Made by a program: the position numbers and the translations under genes. From assembly GCA_022841345.1 (NCBI GenBank), contig JALHRR010000036.1, positions 1-47,404 of the forward strand: DNA of 47,404 nt, given 5' to 3'. Origin of the DNA: Saprospiraceae bacterium (GTDB lineage: Bacteria > Bacteroidota > Bacteroidia > Chitinophagales > Saprospiraceae). Below, piece after piece: positions 27,669 to 36,709 of the stretch (positions are counted from its first letter, which is position 1; every line of letters starts with the position of its first letter). The notes under the pieces are model-generated. The model had not been told where the DNA came from. It did no database searches and saw only the letters and a program-made list of their open reading frames with translations.

Positions 27669-28400
27669 ATGTCTCTGTATAGCAGCCTGAAAAGATGGAT
27701 TCCCCGATCCCTGCAAATGCGATGGGAACCTCAGTTCCGGTGGCTTTCTTATCAATTGGGATACAAGGGCAATCAATACAAATGTCCGGTCTGTCAGGCA
27801 AAACTCAGAACATTTATACAATTGGAGAGCGGCGATCTCCTGTGTCCTGCTTGTGGGAGTTTACCCAGAAACAGAAGACTGTGGATACTTTTGCAGGATC
27901 TGATACATCCGGGAATGCAAATTTTACACTTTTCTCCTTCCCGTCCTTTGCGCCGCAGACTGGAGAAATGGCAGGGAATATCTTACACATCTACAGACTA
28001 CGCATCTGAATTTCCGGCAGATAAGCAATTGGATATCACTCAGATAGATGAGCCCGATCACAAATACGATCTGATTATTTGTTTTCATGTGCTGGAACAT
28101 ATTCTGGATGACAGAAAAGCATTGTCGGAGTTATTCAGAATCCTGAAACCCATAGGAAAATGTCTCATCCAGACCCCTTTCAAAAGCGGGGAGATATATG
28201 AGGATGCTAGCATCATGAGTCCTGCAGACAGATTAATACATTTTGGTCAGGAGGATCATGTGAGAATATATTCTGCAGAAGGATTAGCAGAAAGGGCACG
28301 GGATGCAGGGTTCAATGTAGAAATTCTTCATTTCTCAGATAGTCCGGCAAATGAATTGGGATTGAAGGAGAGAGAGGAGGTGCTGGTATTTGAGAAGTGA
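27669..28400 (+). CDS. class I SAM-dependent methyltransferase with N-terminal zinc ribbon
   Basis: A 243-residue soluble protein. Residues ~39-67 hold two CxxC pairs (CPVCQAKLRTF and LLCPACGSLPRNRRLW) forming a zinc ribbon. A Rossmann-like methyltransferase domain follows: ILHFSPSRPLRRRL, a degenerate motif I; DLIICFHVLEHILDDRKALSE, the motif around the Asp/His of SAM methyltransferases; then LFRILKPIGKCLIQTPF. The substrate is unknown; similar proteins act in polysaccharide or cell-surface modification. It follows hflX by 35 bp and may share its transcript. No signal peptide is present. Confidence 0.85.
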   Translation: MSLYSSLKRWIPRSLQMRWEPQFRWLSYQLGYKGNQYKCPVCQAKLRTFIQLESGDLLCPACGSLPRNRRLWILLQDLIHPGMQILHFSPSRPLRRRLEKWQGISYTSTDYASEFPADKQLDITQIDEPDHKYDLIICFHVLEHILDDRKALSELFRILKPIGKCLIQTPFKSGEIYEDASIMSPADRLIHFGQEDHVRIYSAEGLAERARDAGFNVEILHFSDSPANELGLKEREEVLVFEK

Positions 28401-28496
28401 TTTTAACAAACTATTTCTTTCGAGAATCGGACTGTTAATTTCTACTCAATTAGTGACCTAATCACACTTTCGGAACCATAATGCTATAAATTATTG

Positions 28497-28527
28497 TTGC
28501 TTCACTGTTTTATATCCTATACCTTTG
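28497..28527 (+). promoter_or_regulatory. candidate promoter of the toxin-antitoxin operon
   Basis: TTG (28497-28499) and TACCTTTG (28520-28527) are separated by 20 bp, matching the Bacteroidota TTTG/TAnnTTTG pattern. Transcription would start about 15 nt before the antitoxin ATG at 28549. Confidence 0.5.
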
Positions 28528-28548
28528 ATCATAAATTGGAGTTTTAAT

Positions 28549-28755
28549 ATGAAAGTACTACTCGAAATAGAAGATAATAAAGCCCTTCACTTACTGGAAG
28601 TATTGAAAGGGCTTTCATATGTAAAAACCCAACAACTTACAGATGCCAAAGCTCAGCTTATGAGTGAGATCAGGGAAGCTGTGGAAGAAGTTAAGCAAAT
28701 CCGGGCAGGAAAAAAACAAGCTCGTGACGCAGAAGATTTTCTCAATGAGCTATAG
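28549..28755 (+). CDS. putative type II antitoxin
   Basis: A 68-residue, helix-rich, charged protein (MKVLLEIEDNKALHLLEVLKGLSYVK, then a Glu/Lys/Gln helix to RDAEDFLNEL). I start at 28549 because the candidate promoter lies upstream and the eight residues before it are not conserved-looking. The arrangement of a small protein overlapping a downstream RelE-like gene by 11 bp is the usual antitoxin-toxin order. It lacks an obvious ribbon-helix-helix or other DNA-binding motif beyond the N-terminal strand, so autoregulation is uncertain. Confidence 0.7.
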   Translation: MKVLLEIEDNKALHLLEVLKGLSYVKTQQLTDAKAQLMSEIREAVEEVKQIRAGKKQARDAEDFLNEL

Positions 28756-29074
28756 TGTAAAGTCTATTGAAGTTTTTGAACGTCAAGCCAGGACGCTTTC
28801 CAAAAAATACATATCCTTAAAATCGGAACTACTGGCACTGGTGAAGGAGTTGAAAGAGAATCCAAATCAGGGCACGGCCATGGGCAAAAGCTGCTACAAA
28901 ATACGTCTGGCAATCAAGTCTAAAGGTAAAGGTAAATTAGGCGGGGCAAGGGTGATTATAAATATTGTCATTGCCCATAAGGTCGTTTACCTGCTCTCAA
29001 TCTATGACAAATCTGACAAAGAAAATCTTTCCGATAAAGAACTTGATGAGCTCCTTCAGTTTGTGTCGGAATGA
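28745..29074 (+). CDS. RelE/ParE-superfamily toxin-like protein
   Basis: This 109-residue basic protein has the RelE-fold pattern: an N-terminal strand VKSIEVFERQARTLSKKY, helices SLKSELLALVKELKENPNQG, then strands CYKIRLAIKSKGKGKLGGARVIINIV and AHKVVYLLSIYDKSDKENL. The central Arg/Lys-rich strands resemble those of mRNA interferases or gyrase-poisoning relatives. The start MSYSVK at 28745 overlaps the antitoxin stop by 11 bp. The target (mRNA or gyrase) cannot be told from sequence alone. The pair is compact and ends in a gene-poor stretch, as is typical of mobile or addictive modules. Confidence 0.8.
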   Translation: MSYSVKSIEVFERQARTLSKKYISLKSELLALVKELKENPNQGTAMGKSCYKIRLAIKSKGKGKLGGARVIINIVIAHKVVYLLSIYDKSDKENLSDKELDELLQFVSE

Positions 29075-29312
29075 TACATCTTTGTATTCTTGCAGTCATG
29101 GTATCAGGATGATAATTTATCCATGGCTGCTTTTGAGTTTTAGGACTACATTCATATTGCTTGATGCTTTTGAATAAGTATCACCTGTAGAGTTTAAAAT
29201 TTGATATGCATCTACTGCTGTGAGTTTATGGAAAATATAGTCACTTTACCATTTGCAAAGTAATTATTTGTAAATGAAGAAGCAGCTATTAACCCCGTGG
29301 CACGTATGTACT

Positions 29313-29513
29313 TTAACAAAATACTCCAAATATTTCGCACATGGTGCTTGATGTTAACATTAACACTATACCACCAATAAATAATAAAATTGAAGAACCA
29401 ATCAACTTAACATTGATTAAATGGAAGCTATCCTTGTCTTCATAACTTATTCCAAGTTTAAAAAGATAAATGCCCAGTATGATCAATAATATTCCACTAA
29501 TTTTTGTGGCCAT
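29313..29513 (-). CDS. small two-helix membrane protein
   Basis: A 66-residue frame with two hydrophobic segments, ISGILLIILGIYLFKLGI (about 5-22) and LIGSSILLFIGGIVLMLT (about 37-54), joined by a charged loop. The 238 bp between the toxin gene and this frame hold nothing recognisable. I know no family for it. The amphipathic layout makes it plausible as a real small membrane protein, but no homology supports it. Confidence 0.4.
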   Translation of the reverse strand: MATKISGILLIILGIYLFKLGISYEDKDSFHLINVKLIGSSILLFIGGIVLMLTSSTMCEIFGVFC

Positions 29514-29724
29514 TTTTTCTGCTTGTGTATTTTAATTGCAATTCAAATTACTAAATAAAAGAAGAAAAATTTCACATCTTTTCATTACTGGTGCATCTGA
29601 GGTTTTTCCCGATACTCCTAGGTGAATGAATTAATACTAAGTTAGACAATAAAACCGTAAAACGATTCCAGCACAATGAAAAGCTCGAAGCCAAAGACAA
29701 AAAACATGTTTTTGCTACAAAAAA

Positions 29725-29761
29725 AGCCCATCTCATATAGCCTAAGCCTCTGAGATGAGCT
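29725..29761 (-). terminator. rho-independent terminator at the end of the PUL
   Basis: On the minus strand the stem agctcatctca / tgagatgggct (one mismatch) encloses a 15-nt loop and is followed by a run of U (a-run at 29718-29725). It lies about 50 bp beyond the susD stop and closes the operon. Confidence 0.85.
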
Positions 29762-29809
29762 TCAATTTTCTTATTACATCATGCAAACCTTATCTGACTT
29801 GCAAGTTTA

Positions 29810-31300
29810 TTAATACCCCGTATTCTGACTCATAGCCTGACCACTTAAGTCAATTTCAGTTTGTGGAACAGGCATTAGCAGATGCTTCATAGGATCAAAC
29901 CTGTCAAACTGCGGTTGAATGGCTTTAAGTAATGGCAGCATATATTCAGGATCCACTTCCATTTGTCTGATCACATCAAACCATCTGTGGTGTTCTAATG
30001 CAAGCTCTACTCTGCGCTCTCTCCAGATTCTATGTCTCAATTCGCGCTGATCTGTGACAGTCACATCCGGCAGAATAAAATTATTAGTTCCTCTTGCTCT
30101 TTTGCGAACCTGATTCAGATAGACAAGTGCATCCCCGGCTCTGCCCTGCTCATTCAGTGCTTCAGCGAGTATCAGAATGACATCAGCATATCTCAATAGT
30201 CTTTGATTACCGGGACCATTATCCTGCAAACCAACGTGCGCCGGGACCCAGGCCTTTTGATTGTATCTTTCGTTAATCAATGCAGGATTATCCTGCACAA
30301 TACCACTTCCATCAGGCAACACTTCTCCTACATACAATACTGTCGCCTCTCTTCTTGGGTCACCATTTTCATACTGCGCGACGAGATTGTCAGATGGTCT
30401 GTTAAATCCCCATCCCAGATTTGGGATCCCTCTTACCCCCTGAACCATGTTGTATTCACAGCGGCCTTCCCAGCTTTCAACTGCCATGCAACCAATTTCA
30501 AAAATGCTTTCACTGGAATGCTCTCCAACTGGCAGGAAAATATCAGCATATCGCGGATATAAAGTGTATTGACCGGAGTTGACTACTTCCAGTGCATATT
30601 TTTCAGCATTTGCATAATCTCTGCGGGTAAGGTAAACCTTAGCCAAAATACCCCTGGCTGCTCCTTTGGTAGCACGACCCATATCTGCTGCTGCATATTG
30701 GCTGCGCTCAGGAAGCAATGCGATTGCAGCCACCAGATCCGATATGATTTGCTGATACACCTGATCTTTCGGTGTACGGCTTTGATTATATTCATCAGGA
30801 TTCAAAGTCTTAGTAATCAGGGGAACATCACCATACCAGCGGACAAGATTAAAATAAAAGTAAGCGCGCAGAAAAGTTGCTTCTCCTAAAAGCCTGTTTT
30901 TCATTGCTTCTGTTATTCCCGGTACAGTGGGCAAGTTTTCAATACATAGATTAGCTCTTGCAATTCCAGTGTATTGCGCTCTCCACATTTCTAAAACAGA
31001 GGGATGCCCCGGGTCAAATGTAAAGTTGTCCAAAGCTGTGAGAAAAATGGCATCATTGGGCTCAGAGCCTTTGTCAGTATCATCCGATATAATATCTGTC
31101 ATGCCAATGAAATGTAATGGAAGTGCATTCTGCCGTATATGGGCATATACAGTGTTGACAGCCCAAATAGCCTGTTCTGTGCTGGCAAAATAATTCTCAG
31201 AGGTCAACTGTCCCTGAGGCTTGATATCCAGAAAGTCCTGACGACAGGACAATGGCAAAAGAATAGCAATCGCCAAAATGATATATGCAGATGTTTTCAT
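29810..31300 (-). CDS. SusD/RagB-family outer-membrane glycan-binding lipoprotein
   Basis: SusD-like proteins form the lid of the SusC transporter and bind oligosaccharides at the cell surface. The 496-residue product has a lipobox LLPLSC (Cys19) followed by RQDFLDIKPQGQLTSENYF, the characteristic start. TPR-like helices follow (FLRAYFYFNLVRWYGDVPLIT near 145, KGAARGILAKVYL, RYADVILILAEALNEQGRAG) and the end is RRVELALEHHRWFDVIRQM. It lies 72 bp downstream of susC, the standard pair order. It is the last gene of the PUL. No SusE/F-like lipoprotein follows. Confidence 0.95.
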   Translation of the reverse strand: MKTSAYIILAIAILLPLSCRQDFLDIKPQGQLTSENYFASTEQAIWAVNTVYAHIRQNALPLHFIGMTDIISDDTDKGSEPNDAIFLTALDNFTFDPGHPSVLEMWRAQYTGIARANLCIENLPTVPGITEAMKNRLLGEATFLRAYFYFNLVRWYGDVPLITKTLNPDEYNQSRTPKDQVYQQIISDLVAAIALLPERSQYAAADMGRATKGAARGILAKVYLTRRDYANAEKYALEVVNSGQYTLYPRYADIFLPVGEHSSESIFEIGCMAVESWEGRCEYNMVQGVRGIPNLGWGFNRPSDNLVAQYENGDPRREATVLYVGEVLPDGSGIVQDNPALINERYNQKAWVPAHVGLQDNGPGNQRLLRYADVILILAEALNEQGRAGDALVYLNQVRKRARGTNNFILPDVTVTDQRELRHRIWRERRVELALEHHRWFDVIRQMEVDPEYMLPLLKAIQPQFDRFDPMKHLLMPVPQTEIDLSGQAMSQNTGY

Positions 31301-31359
31301 AATAAAAACTTTTAGGTTCGAAAAATTGATCTTTTTACCTTTTCAATGGTACGTAAAAA

Positions 31360-31390
31360 TGCCGCGGCTGGTTTAGAAACCAGCATTTAA
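31360..31390 (-). promoter_or_regulatory. stem-loop over the susC stop codon
   Basis: gctggttt-ag-aaaccagc (31367-31384) forms an 8-bp stem that contains the TAA of susC; flanking AAATGC/GCATTT could alternatively extend pairing. It is a candidate for transcript processing or partial attenuation between susC and susD. Confidence 0.4.
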
Positions 31391-34384
31391 TCCGAAGGAA
31401 TACACCCTCGCTACAGGATAAGAACCTCTGTCTATCCCTCTGCTCACAGGACCTCCTCCCACCTCAGGAGAATATCCTGAAAAACTAGTCCAGGTCATAG
31501 GGTTAGTGGTGCTCGCAAATATTTGTAGTCTTGTCATTCGGATGGATTTCAAAAGCGTCTCCGGAAAATCATATGTCAATGTTATATTTCTGATCCTGAA
31601 GTAAGATCCGTCTTCCAGAAATCGCTCAGACATTTCATAATTTGGATAAGCTCCGTTGGTAACTCTTGGCTCAAGGCTGGTATCTCCTTCTCCTGTCCAG
31701 TAATCCAAAAAGCTTTCTTCAAAATTTGGAGCACCAAAGAACCTGTTCATCTTCTTGGCATTCACAATCTTGTTGCCACTCACTCCATAGAAGTCAACAG
31801 AAAGACCTACTCCCATAAAATCAGCTCCAGCACTGAATCCATACAGGATATCAGGCACAGGACTGCCAAGATAAGTTCTGTCTAATGTGCTGATAATACC
31901 GTCACCATTTACATCTACAAAACGAAGATCACCGGGAACTACATTGCCAACATTTGGAAATGCAGCGATATCTGCCTCATTCTGATAGATCCCAGCGACT
32001 TTATATCCATAAAATGCACCAATAGGCAATCCAACTGCAGTTCTTGTAGCCAATGTTGTACCTGTAGGGCCGTCCAGGATTTCAGTTTTATTATCAGCAA
32101 GACTCAACACTTCATTATTCAAAGTATTACCGGTAGCTCCCAGAAAATAATTGACTCTCCCCACTTTGCTTCTCCAGCGAACATTCCATTCGATACCTGA
32201 ATTTAAAACATCAGCTACATTGACAAATGGATTCCCCTGTGATCCGACGTATGCCGGAATACTCGGGTCTGTAATGATTCCCCGACCTAATTTTCTGAAA
32301 TAATCCACTTCTCCTGTCAATCTGCTATTCAACAATCCAAACTCAATTCCTACATTTGAATGCACATTTTCTTCCCAACGAAGCGTAGCATTAGCCACTG
32401 CAGTCTGAATAGCACCAAAATTCAAAGCCTCGGCACTTCCCGCACCGAACACTGCAAAGATTCTGTTCGTAATGGTTGAGAAAGATCTGTCATACGGAAT
32501 CTTGTCATTTCCTGTAATACCATAACTCGCTCTAAGTTTCAAAGTATTTAACCAGCTAAGTTCGGGCATAAAGGATTCTTCAGTAATTCTCCATGCAGCT
32601 GCAATGGAAGGGAAGTTACCAAATCTGGAAAGTTTTCCAAATTTAGATGATCCATCTCTTCTGAAAGTTGCAGTGATACTATATCTGTCTCTGAATCCAT
32701 AATTGATTCTTCCCAGATAGGATACGTAGCGATAGAAAGCACCGATTCCATGACCATATGTATTATCAGTTCCGGCAGCATTCAGGAACAACAAATCTTC
32801 TGTAACGCCAACTAAATCTCTTTTGCTGCCAAATAAAAATTCCTCAGTATGATCCTGAGCAGTAGTTCCAACCATAACATCCAGTCTGTGATTAGTCCAG
32901 CTTTTGTTCCAGTAAAGTAAATTCTCCAACTGCCAGTCTCTGGTATTTCCCCAGGTGACTGTCAATACGCTATTAGGATTTTGCTGGCGAACATTTACGA
33001 AAAACTCAGGGACGAATGATTTTCCTCTGGCATTGATCAGGTCAAATCCGAAGCTGGACCTGTATGTAATTCCTTTCCACAAATAAAGTTCAGCATAAGC
33101 ATTTCCCACCATTCTGAATTCATTTCCTCTGTTATAAGCATTATACTCCAGCTGTGCTTCAGGATTACTGACATTTGATTTAACTGATGTGTCCCCATAC
33201 TTTCCATCTGCATCTTTTACCGGTACAGTGGGGTCTGCTGCTATCGCATTGAACACAATTCCTCCAGGCTCACCATTGCTGTTTCGGAAGTTAGCTGAAA
33301 GGTTATGGCCAAACTTCAGGAAGCTGGTTATTTTATATTCATTATTAACTCTTAATGTGTAACGATCAAAATATCCGCTGCGCACGATCCCTTCCTGACG
33401 CATCACTTCTCCACTGATATAATACAGCATCTTATCAGATCCACCTCTCACGGATAAGTTTTGACTGGAGATCGGAGCTCTCTGATAAATCACATCCTGC
33501 CAGTCAGTTCCTTCACCGATAGCATCAGGATCAGGATATGGCAAGGTAGTATTTCCGGAGTTCATGGCAGCAAGATTTGAAAGTCTTGCATATTCAGTCC
33601 CGTTGGTTAATGCTATTTTACGGTCAAGCTCCTGAATACCGAAATAAGTATTGAAGCTAAATATCGGCTTTCCACTTTGTCCTTTTTTTGTCGTCACAAG
33701 GATAACCCCATTCGCACCTCTTGCGCCATACAATGCCACTGCCGATGCATCTTTCAGTACCTCAATACTCTCTACTTCATTGGCAGAAAGGTTGGCCGGA
33801 TCATCCAGGATTAAACCATCTACTACATAAATCGGACGACTTCCATTAAAGGTCCCGGTCCCTCTTACTGTTAATTCAGAATTAGCACCCGGCCTGCTAC
33901 TTGAGATAGCCTCGAGACCAGCCACCTTTCCCTGTAAGGCTGTTGAAAGATCCGGGGCAGGAATTCTTTGCAATTCGCTTGCCTTCACACTGGATACAGC
34001 ACCGGTCACATCGCTCTTCCGCTGAGTACCATACGCTACCACCACGACCTCATCTATCATTGTCGTATTTTCATTGAGCACAATATTCAACTCGGACCTT
34101 CCATTGACAAGAATTTCCTGAGGAGAATATCCAATGTATGAGATGACCAAAGTAACGTTCAAATCGTTGACATCCAGAGAGTAAGAACCATCAAAGTCTG
34201 TGATTGTTCCCTTGTTGGAATTTTTGATGCTGACATTGACACCTATCAAAGGCTCCAGGGTTTGACCATCAGTAATGATACCTTTGACCGTGGATTGCCC
34301 CCATATGACTGTGGGCAGGAGGAAGGAAAAAACCATCAACCAATGCCTGGATTGATTGAAAAATGATTTGTATTGAGATCTCAT
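31373..34384 (-). CDS. SusC/RagA-family TonB-linked outer-membrane transporter
   Basis: A 1003-residue TonB-dependent porin that, with SusD, imports oligosaccharides. After a signal peptide comes a carboxypeptidase-like regulatory domain (VKGIITDGQTLEPLIGVNVSI to ISYIGY). Then come the SusC signature (IDEVVVVAYGTQRKSDVTGA), the plug domain (LQGKVAGLEAISSSRPG ... DASAVALYGARGANGVILVTTK) and the 22-strand barrel ending RVYSFGLNAGF. Length is usual. It sits between GH3 and susD, with a stem-loop spanning its own stop codon that could lower downstream expression. Substrate specificity cannot be read from sequence; context suggests a beta-glucan. Confidence 0.95.
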   Translation of the reverse strand: MRSQYKSFFNQSRHWLMVFSFLLPTVIWGQSTVKGIITDGQTLEPLIGVNVSIKNSNKGTITDFDGSYSLDVNDLNVTLVISYIGYSPQEILVNGRSELNIVLNENTTMIDEVVVVAYGTQRKSDVTGAVSSVKASELQRIPAPDLSTALQGKVAGLEAISSSRPGANSELTVRGTGTFNGSRPIYVVDGLILDDPANLSANEVESIEVLKDASAVALYGARGANGVILVTTKKGQSGKPIFSFNTYFGIQELDRKIALTNGTEYARLSNLAAMNSGNTTLPYPDPDAIGEGTDWQDVIYQRAPISSQNLSVRGGSDKMLYYISGEVMRQEGIVRSGYFDRYTLRVNNEYKITSFLKFGHNLSANFRNSNGEPGGIVFNAIAADPTVPVKDADGKYGDTSVKSNVSNPEAQLEYNAYNRGNEFRMVGNAYAELYLWKGITYRSSFGFDLINARGKSFVPEFFVNVRQQNPNSVLTVTWGNTRDWQLENLLYWNKSWTNHRLDVMVGTTAQDHTEEFLFGSKRDLVGVTEDLLFLNAAGTDNTYGHGIGAFYRYVSYLGRINYGFRDRYSITATFRRDGSSKFGKLSRFGNFPSIAAAWRITEESFMPELSWLNTLKLRASYGITGNDKIPYDRSFSTITNRIFAVFGAGSAEALNFGAIQTAVANATLRWEENVHSNVGIEFGLLNSRLTGEVDYFRKLGRGIITDPSIPAYVGSQGNPFVNVADVLNSGIEWNVRWRSKVGRVNYFLGATGNTLNNEVLSLADNKTEILDGPTGTTLATRTAVGLPIGAFYGYKVAGIYQNEADIAAFPNVGNVVPGDLRFVDVNGDGIISTLDRTYLGSPVPDILYGFSAGADFMGVGLSVDFYGVSGNKIVNAKKMNRFFGAPNFEESFLDYWTGEGDTSLEPRVTNGAYPNYEMSERFLEDGSYFRIRNITLTYDFPETLLKSIRMTRLQIFASTTNPMTWTSFSGYSPEVGGGPVSRGIDRGSYPVARVYSFGLNAGF

Positions 34385-34449
34385 ACTTGTAGAATTTTAT
34401 TCATTGTCATGCTTTTAATAAAAATTTCAGTCCCGCTATTTTTGCCTGA

Positions 34450-36708
34450 TTAGTCAATTAATTTAACTGATGTCGTCTTCAAGTCTCTTGAATTGGGTCC
34501 CACCATTATTAAGAATTCTCCGGGTTCAGTACCATAAGTCATATCCCTTTTAAAAAAGGAAAAATGACTTTTATCCAATTTGATTTTGATGTCTTTGCTT
34601 TGACCCGGCTCCAGTACAACTTTCTCAAATCCTTTCAACTCCTTTACTGGTCTGGTAACTTCAGAGACTCTATCCTGAATATAAAGTTGCACTACTTCTG
34701 CCCCGGCTCTTTTTCCTGTATTGGTCAATTTTACTGTCACTGTCAGTGTATCCTTATTGGAAAAGCCGGACTTTGAGACCACAGGATCAGAAATATTAAA
34801 CTGGGTATAACTCAAACCATATCCAAAAGGATAAAGAGGAGCATTTGGATTGTCAATATACTTGCTAGTCCATTTAGACTGCGGATCGAAAGGCCTTCCA
34901 GTGCTTTTCTCGTTATAATAGACCGGGATTTGTCCTGTCGAATATGGAAAACTCATCGTCAGTTTACCCGCAGGATTGTAATCTCCAAATAGTACATCGG
35001 CGATACCATTCCCAGCTTCAGTTCCACCAAACCATGTTTCAAGAATAGCATTTGCGATAGTATCCACTTCCGGAATTGCCAAGGGTCTTCCATTCATAAG
35101 CACCACAACAACCTGATTACCTGCTTCCACCAATTCCTGTAATAATTCACCCTGTACACCGGGTAATGAAATATCTGCTCTGGCAGCAGCTTCACCACTC
35201 ATTACAGCTTCTTCTCCTATGGCCAACACCACCACATCAGATTCTGAAGCAAGCTTCAATGCCGCTTCAAATCCTGATTTGTCTTTTCCATTAACTTTGC
35301 AACCCTCAGCATAGCTAACTCTGGATGCTCCAACAACATTTTTAATTCCTTCCAATAATGTAACACAATCTTTTGCATCCCCTGAGCCGGACCATGCACC
35401 GAGCATATCTGATTTACTATCCGCAAGTGGACCGATCAACGCAATTTTACCTGTTGATTTGGAAAGTGGCAGTATATTATTCTTATTTTTTAACAACACT
35501 ATGCTTCCCCTGACTGCTTCTCTGGCAACAGCTCTATTTGCCGCAGAAAATACAGTTGCTTTTTCTCTGGCGGCGTCGCTGAATTTATAAGGATTATCAA
35601 ATAGTCCCAATTCAAATTTCATTTTTAAGATTCTCTTCACAGCCTGATCGATCATTTGAATAGTAACTTTCCCTTCTTTCAGGGATTGGGCCAGAAACCT
35701 TTGAAAAACGGCTCCCTGCATGTCCATATCCACACCGGCTTGCAGTGCCAATTCGCCTGCTGCTTTATCATCTGCCACGACTCTGTGATTGGTCATTTCA
35801 TTGATGGCAGTATAATCTGTGACAACAAATCCCTGAAAATTCAATTCTCCTCTCAAAATATCCGTCATCAACCATTTGCTTCCTGTAGCCGGCATACCGT
35901 CCAAATCATTAAAGGATGTCATCACAGTAGCTGCTCCTGCGGCAATTCCGGCGGCATAAGGTGGCAGATAGTATTCTCTGAATGCCCGTTCACTCAAATC
36001 GACAGAGTTGTAATCTCTGCCTGCAACCGGTGCACCATAAGCTGCATAATGTTTGATACAGGACAAAACTGCATCTGTATTTCCTATTCCTTTACCCTGG
36101 AAACCTTTTACCCTGGCCTCTGCAATTCTGCATCCCAGCCAGGTATCTTCGCCCGCTCCTTCCATTACTCTTCCCCATCTGGGGTCACGACCTATGTCTA
36201 CCATAGGAGCAAATGTCCAGTGCAATCCACTCGCCGCTGCTTCTGCTGCTGCGATCGCCGCTGTTTTTTCCATGATATTCAGATCCCAACTGGAAGATTC
36301 TCCTAAAGGAATCGGGAAGATTGTTTTGTACCCATGAATGACGTCATACCCAAACAAAAGCGGAATTTTCAATCTGGTTTCTTCTACTGCCACTTTTTGC
36401 AATTGTGTTGTAAATTCAACAGTATGACTATTGAACAGCGCTCCGCAACGACCACTTCTGATATCCTCTACATAACCAGCGCGAATAGTAGGACCTGTGG
36501 ATTCCCAATCGGTAGTGTACAATGTGAGTTGTCCAATTTTTTCCTCCAGATTCATCAATGCCAGCACTGAATCTACCTTTTGATTTATGTTCGATGAAGA
36601 AGTAGATAACCGTTGGGTCTGAGCCTGACAAGATATCATAATGAACAGTACCGGAATCAACAGCGCTGAAATCCTAAGCAGGGGAAATGAATGTTTCAAA
36701 TATTGCAT
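34450..36708 (-). CDS. bglX: glycoside hydrolase family 3 beta-glucosidase (lipoprotein)
   Basis: A 752-residue GH3 enzyme that releases glucose from the non-reducing ends of beta-gluco-oligosaccharides. The signal peptide ends in a lipobox (MISC, Cys27), so it is probably membrane anchored. The nucleophile is D298 in GFVVTDYTAI; the general acid/base is likely E506 in AVMSGEAAARADISL. Substrate-binding motifs include FAPMVDIGRDPRWGR and CIKHYAAYG. A fibronectin-III-like domain closes the protein (about 640-740). It follows the GH144-esterase gene by a single base, so they are tightly coupled. BglX-type enzymes cleave several beta-linkages, including sophorose, so the linkage is not fixed by sequence. 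Confidence 0.93.
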   Translation of the reverse strand: MQYLKHSFPLLRISALLIPVLFIMISCQAQTQRLSTSSSNINQKVDSVLALMNLEEKIGQLTLYTTDWESTGPTIRAGYVEDIRSGRCGALFNSHTVEFTTQLQKVAVEETRLKIPLLFGYDVIHGYKTIFPIPLGESSSWDLNIMEKTAAIAAAEAAASGLHWTFAPMVDIGRDPRWGRVMEGAGEDTWLGCRIAEARVKGFQGKGIGNTDAVLSCIKHYAAYGAPVAGRDYNSVDLSERAFREYYLPPYAAGIAAGAATVMTSFNDLDGMPATGSKWLMTDILRGELNFQGFVVTDYTAINEMTNHRVVADDKAAGELALQAGVDMDMQGAVFQRFLAQSLKEGKVTIQMIDQAVKRILKMKFELGLFDNPYKFSDAAREKATVFSAANRAVAREAVRGSIVLLKNKNNILPLSKSTGKIALIGPLADSKSDMLGAWSGSGDAKDCVTLLEGIKNVVGASRVSYAEGCKVNGKDKSGFEAALKLASESDVVVLAIGEEAVMSGEAAARADISLPGVQGELLQELVEAGNQVVVVLMNGRPLAIPEVDTIANAILETWFGGTEAGNGIADVLFGDYNPAGKLTMSFPYSTGQIPVYYNEKSTGRPFDPQSKWTSKYIDNPNAPLYPFGYGLSYTQFNISDPVVSKSGFSNKDTLTVTVKLTNTGKRAGAEVVQLYIQDRVSEVTRPVKELKGFEKVVLEPGQSKDIKIKLDKSHFSFFKRDMTYGTEPGEFLIMVGPNSRDLKTTSVKLID

Positions 36709-36709
36709 A

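Noticed and set aside
35656-36306. 216-residue plus-strand frame
   Set aside because: It is antisense to the GH3 gene, whose catalytic motifs are intact; it has no recognisable features.
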